NCBI GenBank assembly: GCA_963740215.1
Contig: CAVUDJ010000019.1
Location: 1,860,001 to 1,924,000 of the forward strand
Reading direction: 5' to 3'
From: CAVVAL01 sp963740215
GTDB lineage: Bacteria; Actinomycetota; Actinomycetes; Mycobacteriales; Cryptosporangiaceae
DNA length: 64,000 bases
Below are positions 41,386-49,171 of the stretch, one piece after another; within the stretch, counting starts at the first letter, position 1; every line of letters begins with the position of its first letter. The notes under the pieces are model-generated. The model did not search any database and was not told the origin of the DNA. It was given only the letters and a program-made list of their open reading frames with translations. A program made the position numbers and the translations under genes.

Positions 41386-42251
41386 CCAGCATCTCCCATC
41401 CGATCGGCGCGCACGTCCCGGCATCCGGCGGGTTGGCGAAGCGAGCGCTGCCCTACGCTGCGCGCGCCGGCGCCACCACCGTGCAGGTGTTCGTGTCGAA
41501 CCCGCGCGGCTGGGCGCTCGCGGCCGGCGTCCCGGCCCAGGACGAGGCGTTTCGCGCTCACTGCGACGCCGCCGGCTGGCCGGTGTTCGTCCACGCGACG
41601 TTCCTGGTGAACCTCGGATCGCCTACCGAGGCCACCGTCGAACGCTCGATCGCCTCGCTCACGCACGCGGCCGAGCGGGCCCGCGCGATCGGCGCCTCGG
41701 GGGTGGTGTTCCACGCTGGGTCCGCGGTGGCAGGAACCCGCCGTGACATCGCGATGTCCCAGCTGCGCGAGCACCTGCTGCCGATCCTCGACGCGCTGCC
41801 CGACGACGGTCCCGACCTGCTGGTCGAACCCACCGCCGGCGGCGGGTTCGCCCTCGCGGCGCGCCTGGAGGACCTCGGCCCGTACTTCGACGCCGTCGAC
41901 CAGCACCCGCGGCTCGGCGTCTGCCTCGACACCTGCCACGCCTGGGCCGCCGGCCACGACCTCGCCGCACCGGGCGGGATGAAGTCCACTCTCGACACGC
42001 TCGTCGCCACCGTCGGCGAGGGCCGGCTGAAACTGGTCCACGCCAACGACTCCAAGGACGCCGTCGGCTCCCTCCGCGACCGCCACGAGACGCTCGGCGC
42101 CGGCCAGATCGGCATCGACGCCTTCGCTGATCTGTTCACGCACCCCGAGTCGTGCGGTGTACCGATCGTCGTCGAGACCCCGTCCGGGGACGACGGCGCA
42201 GGCCACGCGGCGGACATAGCCGCCCTGGCCCGTTTGCGCGACAACCACTAA
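41382..42251 (+). CDS. nfo: Endonuclease IV (AP endonuclease, Nfo)
   Basis: 289 aa. Cleaves 5' of abasic sites. The TIM-barrel metal ligands are visible: IGAHVPASGG (His), VFHAGS, LLVEPTAGGG (Glu), VCLDTCHAWAAGHD (Asp/His), LVHANDSK and VVETPSGD (final Glu). It starts at a TTG overlapping the pknL stop (TTGA), so it is translationally coupled to the kinase. Followed by a dispersed-repeat copy. Confidence 0.92.
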   Translation: MTSISHPIGAHVPASGGLAKRALPYAARAGATTVQVFVSNPRGWALAAGVPAQDEAFRAHCDAAGWPVFVHATFLVNLGSPTEATVERSIASLTHAAERARAIGASGVVFHAGSAVAGTRRDIAMSQLREHLLPILDALPDDGPDLLVEPTAGGGFALAARLEDLGPYFDAVDQHPRLGVCLDTCHAWAAGHDLAAPGGMKSTLDTLVATVGEGRLKLVHANDSKDAVGSLRDRHETLGAGQIGIDAFADLFTHPESCGVPIVVETPSGDDGAGHAADIAALARLRDNH

Positions 42252-42291
42252 AGACCCGCCGCTCCCGCACGTAGCGGTCGCGCCGATTTGC

Positions 42292-42364
42292 GAAACGGAC
42301 TTGCGGTGCAAACTGGGGCACGCGTGCCCGGTATAGGCACGGCTTCCCCGCAAGTCCGTTTTGG
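42292..42364 (+). repeat. Dispersed ~70-bp repeat, copy 4
   Basis: Starts GAAACGGACTTGCGG and ends GCAAGTCCGTTTTGG; the terminal AAACGGACTTGC and GCAAGTCCGTTT are perfect 12-bp inverted repeats in this copy. It shares GTATAGGCACGGCTTCCC with copies 1 and 3. It lies 40 bp after the nfo stop codon and could end that transcript. Confidence 0.85.
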
Positions 42365-42469
42365 AGTGACGCGGGCCCTGCGCGCCACGCCGGCCAGGCT
42401 CCGTGGTTGACCGGCCAGCCGGGCGTAGCTGGAAAGGTTTCGGGTTTAGGTCTGCGCTACACTCCGCGT

Positions 42470-42538
42470 GTGCAGAAGCGCTGGTATGCCTTTTACCTCG
42501 TCACGCCCGGCCGGGCGGCGAGGCGCTTCGCGCGCTAG
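42470..42538 (+). CDS. Aromatic leader peptide upstream of aroF
   Basis: 22-codon frame from a GTG at 42470. The N-terminal part reads MQKRWYAFYLVTPGRAAR, so Trp-Tyr-Ala-Phe-Tyr occur in one run and another Phe near the end. It is followed by a terminator-like hairpin (42555-42586) and then a DAHP synthase gene, the geometry of ribosome-mediated attenuation. GAAGCGC and GCGCTTC within the frame could form the alternative early stem. A TACACT -10-like hexamer at 42458-42463 would place the start of transcription close to the GTG. Confidence 0.8.
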   Translation: MQKRWYAFYLVTPGRAARRFAR

Positions 42539-42554
42539 CCGCACATCAACTTTC

Positions 42555-42586
42555 GAGCCCCGGGCCCCGCTGGTCCGGGGCTCTTT
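42555..42586 (+). terminator. Attenuator terminator before aroF
   Basis: GAGCCCCGG (42555-42563) pairs perfectly with CCGGGGCTC (42575-42583) and is followed by TTT, an intrinsic terminator located between the leader peptide stop and the aroF ATG. Confidence 0.8.
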
Positions 42587-42606
42587 CGTGTGAGGACACG
42601 CCACCC

Positions 42607-43632
42607 ATGGTCATCGTCATGAGCCCCGATGCGAGCGAAGGGCAACTAAACGAGGTCGTCGCCACTGTCGAGGCAGCCGGCGCCGCCGCGTTCGTCTCGC
42701 GGGGCGTGACCCGCACGATCGTCGGCGTGGTCGCCGGGGAGGAAGTCCTGGCGACCCTCGACGCGGACCGCATTCCGGGCGTCGCCGAGGTGGTCCGGAT
42801 CACGGCACCGTACAAGCTGGTCAGTCACGAGAACCACGCGCACACATCGACGGTGCACGTCGGCGGCGTGCCGATCGGCCCCGACACCGTCACGCTGATC
42901 GCGGGCCCGTGCGCGGTCGAGACGCCCGAGCAGACCCTCGAATCGGCGCGGATGGCGCAGCGAGCCGGAGCGGCACTGCTGCGCGGCGGTGCGTTCAAGC
43001 CGCGGACCTCGCCGTACGCGTTCCAGGGCCTCGGCGTCGAGGGGCTCAAGATCCTCGCCGACGTGCGCCAGGAGACCGGCCTGCCGGTCGTCACCGAGGT
43101 CGTCGAGGCCGCCGACGTGGACGTGGTGGCCGAGCACGCCGACATGCTCCAGATCGGCACCCGCAACATGCAGAACTTCGCGCTGCTCCAGGCGTGCGGG
43201 CAGGCCGGCAAGCCGGTGATGCTCAAGCGCGGCCTCACCGCCACGTACGAGGAGTGGCTGATGGCCGCCGAGTACATCGCGCAGCGCGGCAACCTCGACA
43301 TCGTGCTGTGCGAACGCGGCGTGCGGTCGTTCGAACCGGCGATCCGCAACATGCTCGACGTGTCTGCGGTGCCGATGATGCACTCGCTGTCGCACCTGCC
43401 GATCATCGTTGACCCGTCGCACGCGGCCGGCCGCCGTGACCTGGTGGTGCCGCTGGCCCGGGCAGCGATCGCGGCGGGCGCCGACGGCGTGATGGTCGAC
43501 CTGCACCCGCACCCAGAGACCGCGCGCTGCGACGGCCCGCAGGCACTGACCGGCGAGTCGCTGGCCGCGCTGGCCGAGGCCGTCGCGACGCTGCCGCCGC
43601 TGCTGGGCCGGAAGCGCACGCCCGCCCCGTGA
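42607..43632 (+). CDS. aroF: 3-deoxy-7-phosphoheptulonate synthase, type I beta
   Basis: 341 aa. First step of the shikimate pathway. Residues 1-70 form a ferredoxin-like regulatory domain (MVIVMSPDASEGQLNEVVATVE), then the TIM barrel with AGPCAVETPEQT, FKPRTSPYAFQGLG, DMLQIGTRNMQNF, KPVMLKRGL and VDPSHAAGRRDLV. This is the Bacillus/Thermotoga-type enzyme, different from the class II enzyme at 47258. Expression is probably controlled by the aromatic leader peptide upstream. Confidence 0.94.
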   Translation: MVIVMSPDASEGQLNEVVATVEAAGAAAFVSRGVTRTIVGVVAGEEVLATLDADRIPGVAEVVRITAPYKLVSHENHAHTSTVHVGGVPIGPDTVTLIAGPCAVETPEQTLESARMAQRAGAALLRGGAFKPRTSPYAFQGLGVEGLKILADVRQETGLPVVTEVVEAADVDVVAEHADMLQIGTRNMQNFALLQACGQAGKPVMLKRGLTATYEEWLMAAEYIAQRGNLDIVLCERGVRSFEPAIRNMLDVSAVPMMHSLSHLPIIVDPSHAAGRRDLVVPLARAAIAAGADGVMVDLHPHPETARCDGPQALTGESLAALAEAVATLPPLLGRKRTPAP

Positions 43633-43647
43633 CCGCTTGAGCCCCTT

Positions 43648-43701
43648 GAGTTGTGGAGTTTCGAGGTCGGCGCGCTCGACGCCCTCGAAACTCCACAACT
43701 C
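43648..43701. terminator. Terminator after aroF, 19-bp perfect stem
   Basis: GAGTTGTGGAGTTTCGAGG (43648-43666) pairs perfectly with 43683-43701 around a 16-nt loop, 15 bp after the aroF stop. Confidence 0.85.
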
Positions 43702-43791
43702 GGAGGCGGCGGGGCGCGGGGCACGGCGGGCAAATCCGGCATGTTACCAGCGGGTTTCGGTGAACAGATTCACACCGACTTGCCTCACAGG

Positions 43792-43810
43792 TAAGGTTAG
43801 GTAATCCTTC
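43792..43810. promoter_or_regulatory. Probable iron box (IdeR/DtxR operator)
   Basis: TAAGGTTAGGTAATCCTTC agrees with the DtxR/IdeR consensus TTAGGTTAGGCTAACCTAA at about 14 of 19 positions. It lies 35 bp before the bfd start, next to iron-storage genes, so iron-dependent control of bfd is likely. Confidence 0.65.
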
Positions 43811-43845
43811 CTTAGGACGTGCTAACCGACCCCTGGAGGCGTCAC

Positions 43846-44043
43846 GTGTACACCTGCATCTGCGCGCGGGTGCGCGAGTGCGAGGTGCGCGAGGTGATCG
43901 CCGCCGGCGCGGTCGACGTGGAGGCGGTCGGTGAGGCGTGCGGCGCCGGCACCGGCTGCGGGTCCTGTGTCGAGCGCATCTGCGGGTTGATCCGGGAAGT
44001 CGCGCCAGCGGCCGAACTGTCGCGGCTGGCCGCCGCGTCCTGA
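43846..44043 (+). CDS. bfd: Bacterioferritin-associated ferredoxin (Bfd)
   Basis: 65 aa from a GTG. [2Fe-2S] protein that helps release iron from bacterioferritin. The four cysteines fall in the family pattern CxC-x(n)-CxxC: YTCICARV near the N terminus and GTGCGSCVERI in the middle. It is preceded by a probable IdeR box and followed 91 bp later by bfr. Confidence 0.9.
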   Translation: MYTCICARVRECEVREVIAAGAVDVEAVGEACGAGTGCGSCVERICGLIREVAPAAELSRLAAAS

Positions 44044-44102
44044 CACCGACCGCCCCAGGAGGCACAGGAACTGCTCTAGTCACCCTACGAGTCGTATGCT
44101 GA

Positions 44103-44130
44103 CCCCCTTGTCTTCCGACTAGGGGGCTTT
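44103..44130 (+). terminator. Hairpin between bfd and bfr
   Basis: CCCCCT (44103-44108) pairs with AGGGGG (44121-44126), followed by CTTT, five nt before the bfr ATG. It may end bfd transcripts or lie in the bfr untranslated leader; AGGGGG could also act as ribosome-binding site. Confidence 0.5.
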
Positions 44131-44134
44131 GACC

Positions 44135-44614
44135 ATGCAAGGTGATCAGAGGACGATCGAGTTCCTCAACGAGCAGCTCACCGCGGAGCTGACCGCGATC
44201 AACCAGTACTTCCTGCACGCCAAGATGCAGGAGAACTGGGGGTACACCAAGCTCGCCGCCTACACCCGGCACGAGTCGATCGACGAGATGAAGCACGCGG
44301 AGATCCTCACCGACCGCATCCTGTTCCTCGAAGGCCTCCCGAACTACCAGCGCCTCTTCACGCTGAACATCGGCGAGACGGTGCCGGAGCAGTTCCGCTG
44401 CGACATGATCATCGAGCAGGAGGCCGTGCAGCGCCTCCGCGCCGGCATCGAGCACATGCGCTCGGTAGGCGACGTGACCTCGGCCAACATCTTCGAGGAC
44501 ATCCTCGCGGACGAGGAGCACCACATCGACTACCTGGAGACGCAGCTCGAACTGATCGACAAGCTCGGCGAGCAGCTCTACCTCGCCCAGCTGGTGGAGC
44601 AGCCCAGCAGCTGA
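44135..44614 (+). CDS. bfr: Bacterioferritin
   Basis: 159 aa from the ATG at 44135. 24-mer iron-storage protein. Ferroxidase residues are in LNEQLTAELTAINQYF (Glu about 18), HESIDEMKHAEIL (E/H and the heme Met about 52) and ADEEHHIDYLETQL (E/H about 127-130). Standard length. Partner bfd lies upstream. A terminator follows at 44681. Confidence 0.95.
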   Translation: MQGDQRTIEFLNEQLTAELTAINQYFLHAKMQENWGYTKLAAYTRHESIDEMKHAEILTDRILFLEGLPNYQRLFTLNIGETVPEQFRCDMIIEQEAVQRLRAGIEHMRSVGDVTSANIFEDILADEEHHIDYLETQLELIDKLGEQLYLAQLVEQPSS

Positions 44615-44680
44615 CCCTCGGTGGGCCGATGTCGGCACACCTGAGCCGGCGCCGCGGTGGGTCCGGCGCCGGCCACGCAC

Positions 44681-44722
44681 GACGCCCCCGCGACGCTGAG
44701 ATGCCAGCGCCGCGGGGGCGTC
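44681..44722 (+). terminator. Terminator after bfr
   Basis: GACGCCCCCGCG (44681-44692) pairs with CGCGGGGGCGTC (44711-44722), followed by TGTGTT. A smaller GCCGGCGCC / GGCGCCGGC hairpin precedes it at 44645-44673. Confidence 0.8.
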
Positions 44723-44798
44723 TGTGTTCCCGAACTCCCCCGATACTCCAGCCGCCTGACCGACGGTGCGTACCCGCCGCCAGGGCTAACCTGCAGCT

Positions 44799-46079
44799 AT
44801 GCGTGCGGTTCGGAGACCCGACCCGGGCCATGGTGACGCCGTGACCGCCGCGGTCGACCCGGGCCGGTTGCAGGCGCGGGTGCTCGCCACGCTCGTGCTC
44901 GCGCAGGTGGTCGGCGGGGTCGGCGTCGCAGCGGGCATCGTCGTCGGCGCGCTGGCCGCCGCGGAGCTGAGCGGCTCGGCCGGATTCGCCGGCCTGCCCC
45001 AGACCGCTTCGGTGCTCGGCGCCGCGCTGGCGGCCGTGCCGCTGTCCCGCCTGGCCGCACGCAAGGGGCGGCGGCCGGCGCTCGCGGCCGGGTCCGCCAT
45101 CGGCGCGGTCGGGGCAGGGCTCGGCACCGTGGCCATCATCGTCGGCTGGTTCTGGCTGTTCGTGCCCGCGATGGTGCTGTTCGGCGCCGGCATCACCGCC
45201 GGACTCCAGGCCCGCTTCGCCGCCACCGATCTGGCCGAACCCGGGCGGCGCGGCCGTGCGATCGCACTGGTGGTGTGGGCGACGACGATCGGCGCCGTCG
45301 CCGGCCCGAACCTGGTGGAACCCGCCGGCCAGGTAGCGGCCGCCGCCGGACTGCCCAGGCTGGCCGGGGCCCTGCTGCTGTCGCTCGCCGGGTACGCGAT
45401 CGCGGCGGCGACGATCCAGGCCGGGCTCCGACCCGATCCTCTGCTCGTCGCACGCGGCGCCTCCGGGGACGCCGAGGAGTCGGTGCCGACCTCGTCGGGC
45501 GACGCATGGCGGCTGGTGCGGCGTACTCCCCCGGCGCTCCTCGCGTTCGTCGGGATCGCCACCGCGCACGCCGTGATGCTCAGCGTCATGGTGATGACGC
45601 CGCTGCACATGGCCCACGGCCACGCCAGCCTGCGGATCATCGGACTCGTCTTCAGCGTCCACATCCTCGGCATGTACGCGTTCTCGCCGCTGGTCGGCTG
45701 GGCCGCCGACCGCTTTGGCCCGGTCAACACGCTGCGTGTGGGCGGCGTGGTGACGCTGGCCGCGCTCGTCTGCACCGGGCTCTCCCCCGCCGGCGCGCCG
45801 CCGACGCTCTGGGCAGGGCTGTTCCTGCTCGGGCTGGGATGGTCGTTCGGGCTGGTCGCCGGGTCGACGCTGCTCACCGCGTCGGTACCGATGGCCGAGC
45901 GCCCGACCGTCCAGGGCCTCGCAGACCTCGGCATGGGACTCGCGGGCGGCGCCACCGCGCTCGCGGCGGGGCTGATCCTCGCTGTGGGCGGGTACGACCT
46001 GCTCAGCGCGGTCGCGGTGGCGGTGCTGGCGCCGTTCGCCGTGCTGGCGCTGCGGCCGGCTCGCCTCGCTGCGCCCTGA
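44799..46079 (+). CDS. MFS transporter
   Basis: 426 aa with about twelve membrane helices. The cytoplasmic loop between helices 2 and 3 is PLSRLAARKGRRPAL, the usual MFS basic motif, and the second-half equivalent is LVGWAADRFGPVNTLRVGG. Likely a drug/metabolite exporter by family; substrate unknown. The start could instead be the GTG about 14 codons in (TAAVDPGRLQARV). Monocistronic. Confidence 0.88.
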   Translation: MRAVRRPDPGHGDAVTAAVDPGRLQARVLATLVLAQVVGGVGVAAGIVVGALAAAELSGSAGFAGLPQTASVLGAALAAVPLSRLAARKGRRPALAAGSAIGAVGAGLGTVAIIVGWFWLFVPAMVLFGAGITAGLQARFAATDLAEPGRRGRAIALVVWATTIGAVAGPNLVEPAGQVAAAAGLPRLAGALLLSLAGYAIAAATIQAGLRPDPLLVARGASGDAEESVPTSSGDAWRLVRRTPPALLAFVGIATAHAVMLSVMVMTPLHMAHGHASLRIIGLVFSVHILGMYAFSPLVGWAADRFGPVNTLRVGGVVTLAALVCTGLSPAGAPPTLWAGLFLLGLGWSFGLVAGSTLLTASVPMAERPTVQGLADLGMGLAGGATALAAGLILAVGGYDLLSAVAVAVLAPFAVLALRPARLAAP

Positions 46080-46138
46080 CCGATCCCCGGACTGACGCTG
46101 GACTGCCCCGCCGAAACGGACGCGGGACTGCCCCCGCC

Positions 46139-46203
46139 GAAACGGACTGTTCCGGTAGTGGTCCCTTAACCGGACACCCGAAGCAACCATTTCCCCGACA
46201 GTT
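46139..46203 (-). repeat. Dispersed ~70-bp repeat, copy 5
   Basis: On the minus strand it begins AACTGTCGGGGAAATGG, identical over that stretch to copy 2, and ends GGAACAGTCCGTTTCG. It sits between the convergent MFS and threonine aldolase genes. Just before it, CCGCCGAAACGGAC is repeated directly at 46109 and 46133. Confidence 0.75.
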
Positions 46204-46232
46204 GATCGGTTCAAGCGGGCGCGCCGTCCGAC

Positions 46233-47261
46233 CTAGGACAGCAGGCGGCTGAGCACCGCGGCGGCGTGCTCGATGCCGTCGTCGTCCACGTCGAGGTGCG
46301 TGACAGCGCGGGCGTACCACTCCCCCATCACGCCGACCTGCACGCCACGCTCGGCCGCGGCCGCGACGAACTCGGGCGCGGTGCGCACCGTCTTGGTGAG
46401 GTCGATCGGGACCAGGTTGGTCACCACGCGAGCCGGGTCGACCACGCCGTACGGCGCCAGCGCTTCGGCCAGGCGCCGCGCGCGGGCGTGGTCGTCGGCG
46501 AGCCGGTCGAGGTTGTGCTCCAGCGCGTACCGACCGCCCGCGGCGAGGATCCCGGACTGCCGCATCCCGCCGCCGAGCCGTTTCCGCAGCATGCGGGCCC
46601 TGGCGATCCGCTCGGCGGACGACACGACGAGCGAGCCCGCCGGCGCGCCGAGACCCTTCGAGAGGCACACCGCGAGGGTGTCGAAGAGGGCGCCGTAGCT
46701 GGCGAGCGGCGTGCCGGTGGCGACATGCGCGTTCCAGATCCGGGCACCGTCGCAGTGCAGCGCGACGCCGTTGGCGGCGGTGGCTCCCCGCAGCTCGGTG
46801 AGCGCGTCCAGAGGCAGGATCGCGCCACCACCGCGGTTGTGCGTGTTCTCGACGGCGACAGCCCGGGTGGGCACCGCGTGGGTCACGGGCGTGCGGATCT
46901 GCGCGGTGATCGCCTCGACGTCGAGCGTGCCGACCGGCGACGAGATCCACGTGCGGGTGCTGATGCCACTGAGCGCCGCCGCCGCGCCGATCTCGTAGTT
47001 GACGATGTGCGCGTCGGCGTCGCACAGGAGCTCGTCGCCTGGCGGCACCAGGAGCTGCAGCGCGACCTGGTTGGCCATCGACCCGGTCGGCGTGAACAGC
47101 GCGGCCTCGTGCCCGAACAAGGCGGCGACCTTCGCCTCCAGCGCGTTGACCGTCGGATCCTCGCCGTAGACGTCGTCGCCGACCTCGGCCGCCGCGATGG
47201 CCGCCCGCATCCCGGCGGACGGCCGCGTGACGGTGTCCGAGCGGAGGTCGACGGGTGTCAT
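46233..47261 (-). CDS. Low-specificity L-threonine aldolase family protein
   Basis: 342 aa from an ATG at 47261. PLP enzyme splitting threonine or related beta-hydroxy amino acids into glycine and aldehyde. Starts VDLRSDTVTRPSAGMR; has GDDVYGEDPTV, FTPTGSMANQ, the cofactor block VALHCDGARIWNA and the PLP lysine in VCLSKGLGAPAGS. The ATG overlaps the stop of the class II DAHP synthase (ATGA), so the two are coupled. Confidence 0.92.
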   Translation of the reverse strand: MTPVDLRSDTVTRPSAGMRAAIAAAEVGDDVYGEDPTVNALEAKVAALFGHEAALFTPTGSMANQVALQLLVPPGDELLCDADAHIVNYEIGAAAALSGISTRTWISSPVGTLDVEAITAQIRTPVTHAVPTRAVAVENTHNRGGGAILPLDALTELRGATAANGVALHCDGARIWNAHVATGTPLASYGALFDTLAVCLSKGLGAPAGSLVVSSAERIARARMLRKRLGGGMRQSGILAAGGRYALEHNLDRLADDHARARRLAEALAPYGVVDPARVVTNLVPIDLTKTVRTAPEFVAAAAERGVQVGVMGEWYARAVTHLDVDDDGIEHAAAVLSRLLS

Positions 47262-48589
47262 CCCCGAAGCATCTCCGCGACGAGGAAGGCCAGTTCGAGG
47301 GATTGCTGCGTGTTCAGCCGCGGGTCGCACGCCGTCTCGTAGCGGCCGGCGAGGTCGTCGTCGCTGATGGCCTGGGCGCCGCCGAGGCACTCGGTGACGT
47401 CCTCACCGGTCAGCTCGACGTGGATACCGCCCGGGTGCGTGCCGAGGCCGCGGTGGACCTCGAAGAATCCGAGCACCTCGTCGACGATCCGGTCGAAGTG
47501 GCGGGTCTTGTACCCGTTGGTCGACTCGTGCGTGTTGCCGTGCATCGGGTCGCACTCCCACACGACCAGGTGGCCGGTGGCGGTGACCTTCTCGACGATC
47601 GCCGGGAGCACGTCACGCACCTTGCCGTTACCCATGCGGCTGATCAGCGTGAGCCGGCCCGGCACCCGGTTCGGGTCGAGCCGCTCGACCAGCTCCACGG
47701 CGACGTCCGGCGTGGTGGTGGGGCCGAGCTTGACGCCGATCGGGTTGGCGATCCGGGCGACGAACTCCAGGTGCGCGCCGTCGAGCTGGCGGGTGCGCTC
47801 GCCCACCCAGACCATGTGCGCGGACAGGTCGTAGGCGGCTTGCTGGGGGTGGTCCAGGTCGCGGCGGGTCAGGGCCCGCTCGTACTCCAGGATCAGCGCC
47901 TCGTGGCTGCAGTACAGGTCGGTGCTGCGCAGGGCGTCGTCGTCGACCCCGCAGGCCTGCATGAACGCCAGCGCACGGTCGATCTCGCGGGCGATCGACT
48001 CGTACCGCTCGCCGGCCGGCGACTGCCGCACGAAGTCGTTGTTCCAGTCGTGGACGGCGTGCAGGTCGGCCAGGCCGGCCCGCCCGTACGCCCGGAGCAT
48101 GTTCATCGCCGCCGCCGCGTTGGCGTAGGCGCGCACCATGCGCTGCGGGTCGTGGACGCGCGCCTCGGGCGTGGCCTCCAGCGAGTTCACCATGTCGCCG
48201 CGGTACGACGGCAGCCCGAGCGAGTCCATATCGGACGAACGCGGCTTCGCGTACTGTCCGGCCAGCCGCCCCAGCTTCACCACCGGCATGCTGGCGCCGT
48301 AGGTGAGGACGACCGCCATCTGCAGCAGCGTGCGGGTGGTCGCGCGCAGGTGCGGCTCGGTGTTGTCGTCGAACGTCTCCGCGCAGTCACCACCCTGCAG
48401 CAGGAACGCCCGACCCTGGGCGACCTCGCCGAGACGCTGACGCAACGCGTCCACCTCGTACGGCGCCACGATGGGCGGCACGGTCGACAGGGTTCGGGTC
48501 ACCTCGGCGACTGCCGCCGGGTCGGGCCAGGAGGGCTGCTGGGCGGCCGGTAGCGCACGCCACGCGTCCAGGACGTCATCCACGGTCAC
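47258..48589 (-). CDS. aroG: 3-deoxy-7-phosphoheptulonate synthase, class II
   Basis: 443 aa from a GTG. Plant/mycobacterial-type DAHP synthase (Rv2178c family). Blocks include LLQGGDCAETFDDN, PVVKLGRLAGQYAKPRS, DLYCSHEALILEYERAL, RTRQLDGAHLEFVARIANPIGVKLGPTT (in parts) and the metal-binding WECDPMHGNTHES. A second, unrelated DAHP synthase lies 4 kb away at 42607. Syntenic with aroG near pknL in M. tuberculosis. No aromatic leader is visible upstream of this one. Confidence 0.95.
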   Translation of the reverse strand: MTVDDVLDAWRALPAAQQPSWPDPAAVAEVTRTLSTVPPIVAPYEVDALRQRLGEVAQGRAFLLQGGDCAETFDDNTEPHLRATTRTLLQMAVVLTYGASMPVVKLGRLAGQYAKPRSSDMDSLGLPSYRGDMVNSLEATPEARVHDPQRMVRAYANAAAAMNMLRAYGRAGLADLHAVHDWNNDFVRQSPAGERYESIAREIDRALAFMQACGVDDDALRSTDLYCSHEALILEYERALTRRDLDHPQQAAYDLSAHMVWVGERTRQLDGAHLEFVARIANPIGVKLGPTTTPDVAVELVERLDPNRVPGRLTLISRMGNGKVRDVLPAIVEKVTATGHLVVWECDPMHGNTHESTNGYKTRHFDRIVDEVLGFFEVHRGLGTHPGGIHVELTGEDVTECLGGAQAISDDDLAGRYETACDPRLNTQQSLELAFLVAEMLRG

Positions 48590-48681
48590 CAGCCTAGTTG
48601 TGCCCGCTTCGGCTCCCGCGCGGAGGTGACGCGGATCCCACAGTCAGGGACGCAGCGTGACATCCACGACGCACAGGTAGG

Positions 48682-48748
48682 CGAACCCAGACTGTCCGGG
48701 AAGCGGTGCCCAAACCGGGCACTCGATGCAGCCAAAAGCCCGACAGTT
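48682..48748 (-). repeat. Dispersed ~70-bp repeat, copy 6
   Basis: On the minus strand it starts GAACTGTCGGGC and ends GCTTCCCGGACAGTCTGG, linking the copy 1/3/4 end type with the copy 2/5 start type. It lies 24 bp beyond the DUF2203 stop and about 90 bp before aroG on the same strand. Confidence 0.75.
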
Positions 48749-48772
48749 CGGGCCGCACCCCGGTTACAAGCG

Positions 48773-49171
48773 TTACTCCGAGATGGGGCGGCGCGCGGCG
48801 AAGCCGCAGTCCTCACGGTGGTACCAGGTGAGGTCGGACTCGCCCTCCAGCCAGCACCACGCCACCGGCCGGCCGTCGTGCTGGCCGGGCACGTCCACGA
48901 GCAGCGGCGCCCAGCTGCGCAGGTGCACGCCGTGCTCGCCGAACCAGTCGAGCGCCGAGTGCAGGCGCGCCTGAAGGCCCTTGAGCTCGGGCAGCCCACC
49001 GAGGTGGGACGGGGTGCCGTTGGCGAGATCGTGGCCGAGTTCCACCGCGTCGGCGCGCACGGCGAGCACCTGCCGCGCCGCCGCGAGCAACTCGGGCAGA
49101 AACGCGCGGGCCTCGTTGAGTGTCAGGCGGCGGTCCACGGCGGGTGAGTATGCCTCGTCGGCCGGGGTCAC
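48773..49171 (-). CDS. DUF2203 family protein
   Basis: 132 aa. The N-terminal half RRLTLNEARAFLPELLAAARQV and the C-terminal WCWLEGESDLTWYHREDCGFAARRPI match DUF2203, a small uncharacterised family of actinobacteria and other phyla. The ATG overlaps the SDR stop by 4 bp, placing it third in a TetR-SDR-DUF2203 operon. Confidence 0.85.
   Translation of the reverse strand: MTPADEAYSPAVDRRLTLNEARAFLPELLAAARQVLAVRADAVELGHDLANGTPSHLGGLPELKGLQARLHSALDWFGEHGVHLRSWAPLLVDVPGQHDGRPVAWCWLEGESDLTWYHREDCGFAARRPISE

Noticed and set aside
42468..42590. Alternative frame from GTG at 42468 over the aromatic leader
   Set aside because: It reads through the terminator hairpin and lacks any regulatory codon cluster; the frame from 42470 has the Trp-Tyr-Phe-Tyr run.
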